DNA from: Lichenicola sp964249915
GTDB taxonomy: Bacteria; Pseudomonadota; Alphaproteobacteria; Acetobacterales; Acetobacteraceae
Length of the DNA stretch: 8,741 bases
Direction: 5' to 3'
NCBI GenBank assembly: GCA_964249915.1
Contig: CAXUEL010000145.1
Location: 1 to 8,741 of the forward strand
Positions 4,828 through 8,741 of this stretch are shown one piece after another. The notes beneath the pieces are model-generated. The model had not been told where the DNA came from. It saw only the letters and a program-made list of their open reading frames with translations, and did not search any database. Position numbers and translations under genes: made by a program. Position 1 is the first letter of the stretch; every line of letters starts with the position of its first letter.

Positions 4828-6783
4828 ATGTCCATCATGGCGTTGGGCGGGTCGGACATCCTGTTTCCCGAAGGTCGCCGGACGATCCTGAACGACGGCA
4901 GGCCGGCGGAATTCCTGCCCGGATGGCGCGCGGTGCACGCTTATGACGGGCTGTCGCCGGTGACGATCGTCACCTTCGTCAGCGACGACGGCGACGAGGG
5001 ATTGTGGTTCCTGGACTCCGAGCTGCGCCGGTGCGGCGGCAGCGCACGCGAGGTGCCGGCGCCGATGCTGGCGGACATGATGGACCGGCTGTGCCCGCTG
5101 CTCGACGGGCTGTGGGCGGCGCTGGTGCTGTCGGACCGGCCGCGGGCGATGACAGAGGCGGAGCGGGAGTTCCTGGAGCTGCCGGCGCATTGCCGCACCA
5201 GCCTGCTCGAGCTGTATCTCGGCGCCTCCGACCCGGCCCTGCACTTCCGGCGCTTCGACCAGCCGGGCGCCGGGCAGCCGCAGACGCCGACGCTGTGCTG
5301 CGGGTCGCGGCAGGTGCCGCTGCGGATGCAGGGGATGCACGGGCTGTTCGACCCGGACCTGCTGCAGCGCGAGCAGCGGCGGCTGGTCAGGGACGGCTTC
5401 ATGATGCTGCCCTCGCCGGTGGACGGGCAGCCGCTGCGCTGCGACCGCAGCCTCCCACTCGATGCCGACCTCACCGCGTACCGGCTGCACGACCCGCGCT
5501 GGCAGCTCACCGTCTACCTGCTCGCCGGCGAGATCTACTTCCGCACGATGGCGGTCTACGTGCCGGAGGCGCGGCTGGTGCTGGCCGCCGATCCGGACGC
5601 GTTCGCGGAGCGCTGGCCGGACCTGGAGATCGCGTTCCGCCGCCACCTCGCGCGACACGGCCGGGCGCTGTTCGGCTATCTCGATGCCGCCGACACGGTG
5701 CCGCTGCACTTCTGGCGCGGCCGCAACGCCATGCATCTGGGCCACCTGCTGTGGAACGACCTGTCCGGGATCGCCGCCCTGGTGGACGCGGCGCCGGCAG
5801 GCAGGCTGCCGTCGTTCCTCCTGTGCGAGACCGGGTCGCAGCCGGAAATGTACGGGCCGATCGACCGGATCTTTCCCGAGCTGCAGGGCCGGGTGGAGCG
5901 GCGCGCGGAGCCGTTCATGGCCCTGGTCGACGGCTTCTACGAGACGCGGGCCTGCCTGTTCCGGTCGAGCGGCATGCAGGTCAGCCGGAGCTTGCGCGAC
6001 CGTATCGCAGCACCGGACCGGCAGGCGGAGGCGCCGGTGGTGCTGCTCGGCCTGCGCACCGAGAACCGCACCGTGCACGACCTGCCCGGGTTCTGCCGGG
6101 CGCTGGTGGCGCACCTGGCCGACACGATCGGGCGTGCGCTGCTGGTGGTGGACGGGCACAACCGGCACGATGGCGACCCGGCCGACGGCGGCGGCACGAT
6201 GATCTGGAGCCATGGCGAGCTGGACGCGCAGTCCTCGCCGGTGGCGGCGGAGCGGGAGCTGGTGGCGGTGATCCGCGAGGCGGCGCGCGGCACCGGGATC
6301 GAGGTGCTGAGCACGGTCGGCGAGCCGGTGGCGGAAAGCGTCGCCTGGGGACGGGCGGCCCGGTTCTTCGTCTCGTTCTGGGGTGCCGGGCTCGCCAAGT
6401 ACCGCTGGGTGTGCAACTGCCCGGGCGTGGTGCTGACCAACCGCTGGAACCTCGGCAACCTCAACGACCTGCACATCTACTCCAACCCGGACACCATGGA
6501 GCAGCCGAGCCCGATGGCGTTCGTGGACGTGAACGCCGTTCACGACCTGCCGGACAGCCCGCTGCTGGTGCGGCACGGCGTGGCGCACGTGCCGTCGCTG
6601 TGCAACTTCCGGGTCGACCTGCCGGCGGTGCTGGAAGCGGTGGACGCAATGGCGCGGGAGCGGATTCCGGAGGCGCTGCGCACGCCGGCTGCGCCGGGAC
6701 GGCGGGAGGCGGTTGCGGCGGCGGTCGAGGCCCGGCCGCGGCCGGTGGCCCGCAGGACGCGCGGAAGGGTGCCGGTCGCCTGA
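4828..6783 (+). CDS. Uncharacterised protein, possibly glycosyltransferase-like (GT61-type C-terminal half)
   Basis: A 651-residue soluble protein that I do not recognise by name. It has no signal peptide and no membrane segment. The N-terminal 290 residues show no motif I know. From about 298 the layout resembles GT61/capsule-type glycosyltransferases: GRNAMHLGHLLWNDLSG (298-314) sits where those enzymes have their N-x-x-H-W/L segment. VVLLGLRTENRTV (404-416) resembles the 'iyisR...R' strand. A long helix region (470-490) is followed by EVLSTVGEPVAESVAWGRAA and FVSFWGAGLAKYRWV (514-528), comparable to the HGAGL-N motif, here WGAGLAK. The last 30 residues are Ala/Arg/Pro-rich and probably disordered. 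Codon use matches the neighbours, so it looks native. It stands alone on its strand, converges with the Trm112-like gene 13 nt away, and has no surface-polysaccharide gene beside it. The coding call is firm, the functional suggestion is weak. Confidence 0.85.
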   Translation: MSIMALGGSDILFPEGRRTILNDGRPAEFLPGWRAVHAYDGLSPVTIVTFVSDDGDEGLWFLDSELRRCGGSAREVPAPMLADMMDRLCPLLDGLWAALVLSDRPRAMTEAEREFLELPAHCRTSLLELYLGASDPALHFRRFDQPGAGQPQTPTLCCGSRQVPLRMQGMHGLFDPDLLQREQRRLVRDGFMMLPSPVDGQPLRCDRSLPLDADLTAYRLHDPRWQLTVYLLAGEIYFRTMAVYVPEARLVLAADPDAFAERWPDLEIAFRRHLARHGRALFGYLDAADTVPLHFWRGRNAMHLGHLLWNDLSGIAALVDAAPAGRLPSFLLCETGSQPEMYGPIDRIFPELQGRVERRAEPFMALVDGFYETRACLFRSSGMQVSRSLRDRIAAPDRQAEAPVVLLGLRTENRTVHDLPGFCRALVAHLADTIGRALLVVDGHNRHDGDPADGGGTMIWSHGELDAQSSPVAAERELVAVIREAARGTGIEVLSTVGEPVAESVAWGRAARFFVSFWGAGLAKYRWVCNCPGVVLTNRWNLGNLNDLHIYSNPDTMEQPSPMAFVDVNAVHDLPDSPLLVRHGVAHVPSLCNFRVDLPAVLEAVDAMARERIPEALRTPAAPGRREAVAAAVEARPRPVARRTRGRVPVA

Positions 6784-6796
6784 CGGGCGCCGTTGG

Positions 6797-7018
6797 TCAG
6801 TCGGACAGCGCGCGGGCCTCGTCTGGCAGCATAATCGGGATGCCGTCGCGGACCGGATAGGCGAGGCCGGCCTGCTGGCTGACCAGCTCGCCCTTGTCGC
6901 GGTCGTAGGACAGCGGGCCCTTGGTCACCGGGCAGACCAGGATCTCGAGCAGGCGCGGGTCCACGGCCGTCGGGCGCGGCTGGGTCGGCAGGTCGTCCAG
7001 AGGGGCGGTGTCGTCCAT
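6797..7018 (-). CDS. Trm112-like (YcaR-type) small protein
   Basis: A 73-residue cytoplasmic protein. Its core, DPRLLEILVCPVTKGPL (20-36) and the later AYPVRDGIPIMLPDEAR (53-69), is the standard bacterial Trm112p-like pattern. Eukaryotic and archaeal Trm112 activates methyltransferases acting on tRNA, rRNA and release factors. The role of bacterial members is much less clear. Only one Cys (29) is present, as in many bacterial members, so a full zinc site is not expected. About 19 residues precede the core and are probably a flexible tail. The ATG at 7018 has no good Shine-Dalgarno sequence. The frame is open further upstream, but the similarity supports this start or a nearby one. It is the last gene of the minus-strand cluster, 44 nt after the LON-domain gene, which suggests cotranscription. 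Confidence 0.88.
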   Translation of the reverse strand: MDDTAPLDDLPTQPRPTAVDPRLLEILVCPVTKGPLSYDRDKGELVSQQAGLAYPVRDGIPIMLPDEARALSD

Positions 7019-7062
7019 GGGGCTGTGTCGCACCGGGCGGAAGGGTTGGGAAGATGCCGGCG

Positions 7063-7773
7063 TCAGGCGGAGTGCGGCCGGCCGTCCTCGTCGGTCTCGT
7101 GCCCGGCCATCTCCAGCAGCGCCTGCAGGGTGCCGGCGCGTTCGGACAGGGTCTGGGCTTCCAGCAGCGCCTGCTTCTCCGCCGGCGGGAACGGGCAGAT
7201 CATGCTCAGCGTGGTGAGCAGGGTGTCGTCGTCCATCTGCTCGATCGCCTCCCAACGCGCCTCGAAGCCGCGATGGACGAAGTAGCGGCGCAGCGTGTCC
7301 AGCAGCGACTCGCGGTCGAACGCGACCTCGCCCGGCTCGTCCAGGTCGCGCCCGAAGCCGTCATAGGACACGGACAGCAGGCGGTACGGCTGCGGCCCGT
7401 CGAGCTCTGCCAGCACCCGGAAGCGGGCGATGCCGGTCAACGAGACGCTGCAAGTGCCGTCCTCGCGCTCGGAGAAGCTGGTCAGGCGGCCGACGCAGCC
7501 GACCCGGAACAGGGCCGGCGGGGCGTCGTCGTCCGGCGCGTTGGGGTCGGGATCGTCCTGGCCGTCGCTGGGCTGGATCATGCCGAACAACCGGTCGGTG
7601 GCCAGCGCGTCCTCGACCAGGGCGAGGTAGCGCGGCTCGAAGATGTTGAGCGGCAGCCGGCCGCGCGGCAGCAGCAGGGCGCCGCCGAGCGGGAACACCG
7701 GCAGCCGGTTGGGCAGCGCGCCCACGCGCAGGTCGCGCAGGCGGGGGACACGTCGGACGATCCGTGAGCTCAT
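7063..7773 (-). CDS. Stand-alone LON N-terminal (substrate-binding) domain protein
   Basis: A 236-residue protein made of the LON N-terminal domain only. LPVFPLGGALLLPRGRLPLNIFEPRY (24-49) is the domain's opening signature. RLFGMIQP (61-68) and VGCVGRLTSF (91-100) follow, then SLTGIARFRV (111-120) and an all-helical C-terminal part with ICPFPPAEKQALLEA (192-206). There is no AAA+ ATPase and no Ser-Lys protease dyad, so it cannot be the Lon protease itself, although such proteins are often labelled 'peptidase S16'. The domain binds unfolded substrate in Lon. The role of the free form is not established. An Asp-rich insert (69-84) interrupts the beta domain. The start has AGGAG 7 nt upstream (7781-7785 on the plus numbering). 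The gene lies 40 nt after the thioredoxin-TPR gene and before the Trm112-like gene. Confidence 0.93.
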   Translation of the reverse strand: MSSRIVRRVPRLRDLRVGALPNRLPVFPLGGALLLPRGRLPLNIFEPRYLALVEDALATDRLFGMIQPSDGQDDPDPNAPDDDAPPALFRVGCVGRLTSFSEREDGTCSVSLTGIARFRVLAELDGPQPYRLLSVSYDGFGRDLDEPGEVAFDRESLLDTLRRYFVHRGFEARWEAIEQMDDDTLLTTLSMICPFPPAEKQALLEAQTLSERAGTLQALLEMAGHETDEDGRPHSA

Positions 7774-7813
7774 GCGCTTTCTCCTGTACGGATCCCGTGA
7801 CCCGCCGGCGGTG

Positions 7814-8741
7814 TCAGCTGAACAGCAGCGCCGACATCCGGCGCCGCGCGGCGAGGGTTTCGGGCTCGCCGGCCCCCCAGGCCTCGAAGAAGCGGATCAG
7901 CTGCAGGCGGGCGGCGCCGTTGTTCCAGCTGCGGTCGCGCCTGAGGATCTCCAGCAGCGCGTCGGCGGCCTCGGGCCGGCGGTTGAGGCCGTTCAGGGCG
8001 GTGGCGAGCTCATAGCGCGCCTCGTGGTCGTCCGGGTCGGCGTCGAGCCGGAGCCGCAGGCTGTCAAGCGCCTCGGCGGCGCGTCGGCCTTCCGCGGCGA
8101 GGCTGAGGGCGGCGCGGGCGCCGGCGATCTCGGGATGGTCGGCAAGGCGGGGCGGGACCTCGCCGAAGGCTGCCTGTGCCTGCTGCTCGTCGCCCAGCGC
8201 CAGCAGGGCGCGCACCAGCCCGCCCCAGGCGTCGGGCGACTCCGGCTCCTGTTCGAGCAGGGCGGAGAACAGCGCGGCGGCGTCCTCCACCTGGTTCTCC
8301 TCCAGGGCGGCCTTCGCCTCGGCCAGCAGGTCGGTGGCCGGCATGGCGCCGCCGGCGGCCTTGAGCAGCGCCTCGACGAAGCGCTTGATCTCGCTTTCGG
8401 GCAGCGCGCCCTGGAACAGGTCGAGGATCTGGCCCTGCCAGAACGCGGCCACGGTCGGCACCGACTGCAGCGGCAGGCCGAGCTGGGACAGCTGCGCGAC
8501 CAGGGCGCGGTTGGCGTCGATGTCGATCTTGACCAGCTTGATCCGTCCGCCGGCGGCGCGGGTGACCTTCTCCAGCGCCGGGGTCAGGGTCTTGCAGGGG
8601 CCGCACCAAGTGGCCCAGAAGTCGACCAGGACGGGCACGCGCCGGCTGTCCTCGATGACGTCGGCCATGAAGCTGTCCTGGTCGCCGTCGACGATGATGG
8701 CGGGCTCTGCGGACGCGCCGGCGGGTGGACGGGCCTCGGCG
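7814..8741 (-). CDS. cnoX: Thioredoxin-TPR protein, CnoX/YbbN type (5' end outside window)
   Basis: 308 residues are visible, and the frame stays open to the right edge, so the true start lies beyond it. The in-frame ATG at 8668 is inside the thioredoxin fold, because GDQDSF before it still aligns with the family. Numbering from that Met, the thioredoxin domain (to about 105) carries DFWATWCGPCKTLTP with both cysteines (22 and 25) and the cis-proline in SVPT (Pro71). TPR-like helices follow (about 115-284), including YELATALNGLNRRPEAADALL and the closing FFEAWG segment. In E. coli CnoX the first Cys is lost, while the Caulobacter protein keeps an active CxxC. This one is of the active type. 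Such proteins protect chlorinated or oxidised clients and hand them to chaperones. Adjacency to a LON-domain gene 40 nt downstream fits a protein-quality role. The symbol is given by family, not proven. Confidence 0.9.
   Translation of the reverse strand, partial: AEARPPAGASAEPAIIVDGDQDSFMADVIEDSRRVPVLVDFWATWCGPCKTLTPALEKVTRAAGGRIKLVKIDIDANRALVAQLSQLGLPLQSVPTVAAFWQGQILDLFQGALPESEIKRFVEALLKAAGGAMPATDLLAEAKAALEENQVEDAAALFSALLEQEPESPDAWGGLVRALLALGDEQQAQAAFGEVPPRLADHPEIAGARAALSLAAEGRRAAEALDSLRLRLDADPDDHEARYELATALNGLNRRPEAADALLEILRRDRSWNNGAARLQLIRFFEAWGAGEPETLAARRRMSALLFS

Noticed and set aside
4684..6588. 634-codon open frame on the minus strand opposite the unknown 651-residue gene
   Set aside because: Low-complexity Arg/His/Gln-rich translation with no motif. 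The plus-strand frame has a good ribosome binding site, balanced composition and the normal codon pattern.
6780..6800. CTGAC/GTCAG inverted repeat spanning both convergent stop codons
   Set aside because: Only 5 bp with an 11-nt loop, largely forced by two opposed TGA stop codons. Too weak to call a terminator.

Overview
This window comes from a high-GC (roughly 70% by eye) alphaproteobacterial chromosome. It most likely belongs to the Rhodospirillales, perhaps an Acetobacteraceae member. That placement rests on the protein flavour (especially IlvC, IlvB and the Trm112-like protein) and on the gene order miaA-ilvB-ilvN-ilvC. Codon use is strongly G/C-ending in all the genes, and nothing looks recently imported.

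Left part, plus strand (1-4436): the 3' end of miaA (tRNA A37 dimethylallyltransferase) is followed at once by a branched-chain amino acid operon. ilvB and ilvN encode the large and small subunits of acetohydroxyacid synthase, and ilvC encodes ketol-acid reductoisomerase. Together they carry out the first two common steps of valine, isoleucine and leucine synthesis. A small DUF3140 gene trails the operon. Non-coding structure punctuates it: an imperfect hairpin before ilvB, two adjacent perfect hairpins between ilvB and ilvN, a 9-bp hairpin between ilvC and the DUF3140 gene, and an 11-bp perfect hairpin just after the DUF3140 gene.

Middle (4437-4827): a 391-nt gap with no convincing gene. It holds the 11-bp hairpin and a weak candidate promoter.

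Right part: a plus-strand gene (4828-6783) encodes a 651-residue soluble protein of unknown function. Its C-terminal half resembles GT61-type glycosyltransferases in outline. It converges with a minus-strand cluster that reads, in transcription order, a thioredoxin-TPR protein of the CnoX/YbbN type (5' end outside the window), a stand-alone LON N-terminal-domain protein, and a small Trm112-like protein. This cluster looks like a protein-quality/housekeeping operon.

Most of the window is ordinary core metabolism. I see no CRISPR array, mobile element, phage gene, rRNA or tRNA, and no clear undescribed system. The points most worth a second look are the unknown 651-residue protein, the tandem hairpins inside the ilv operon, and two active-site-region deviations in IlvB and IlvC.
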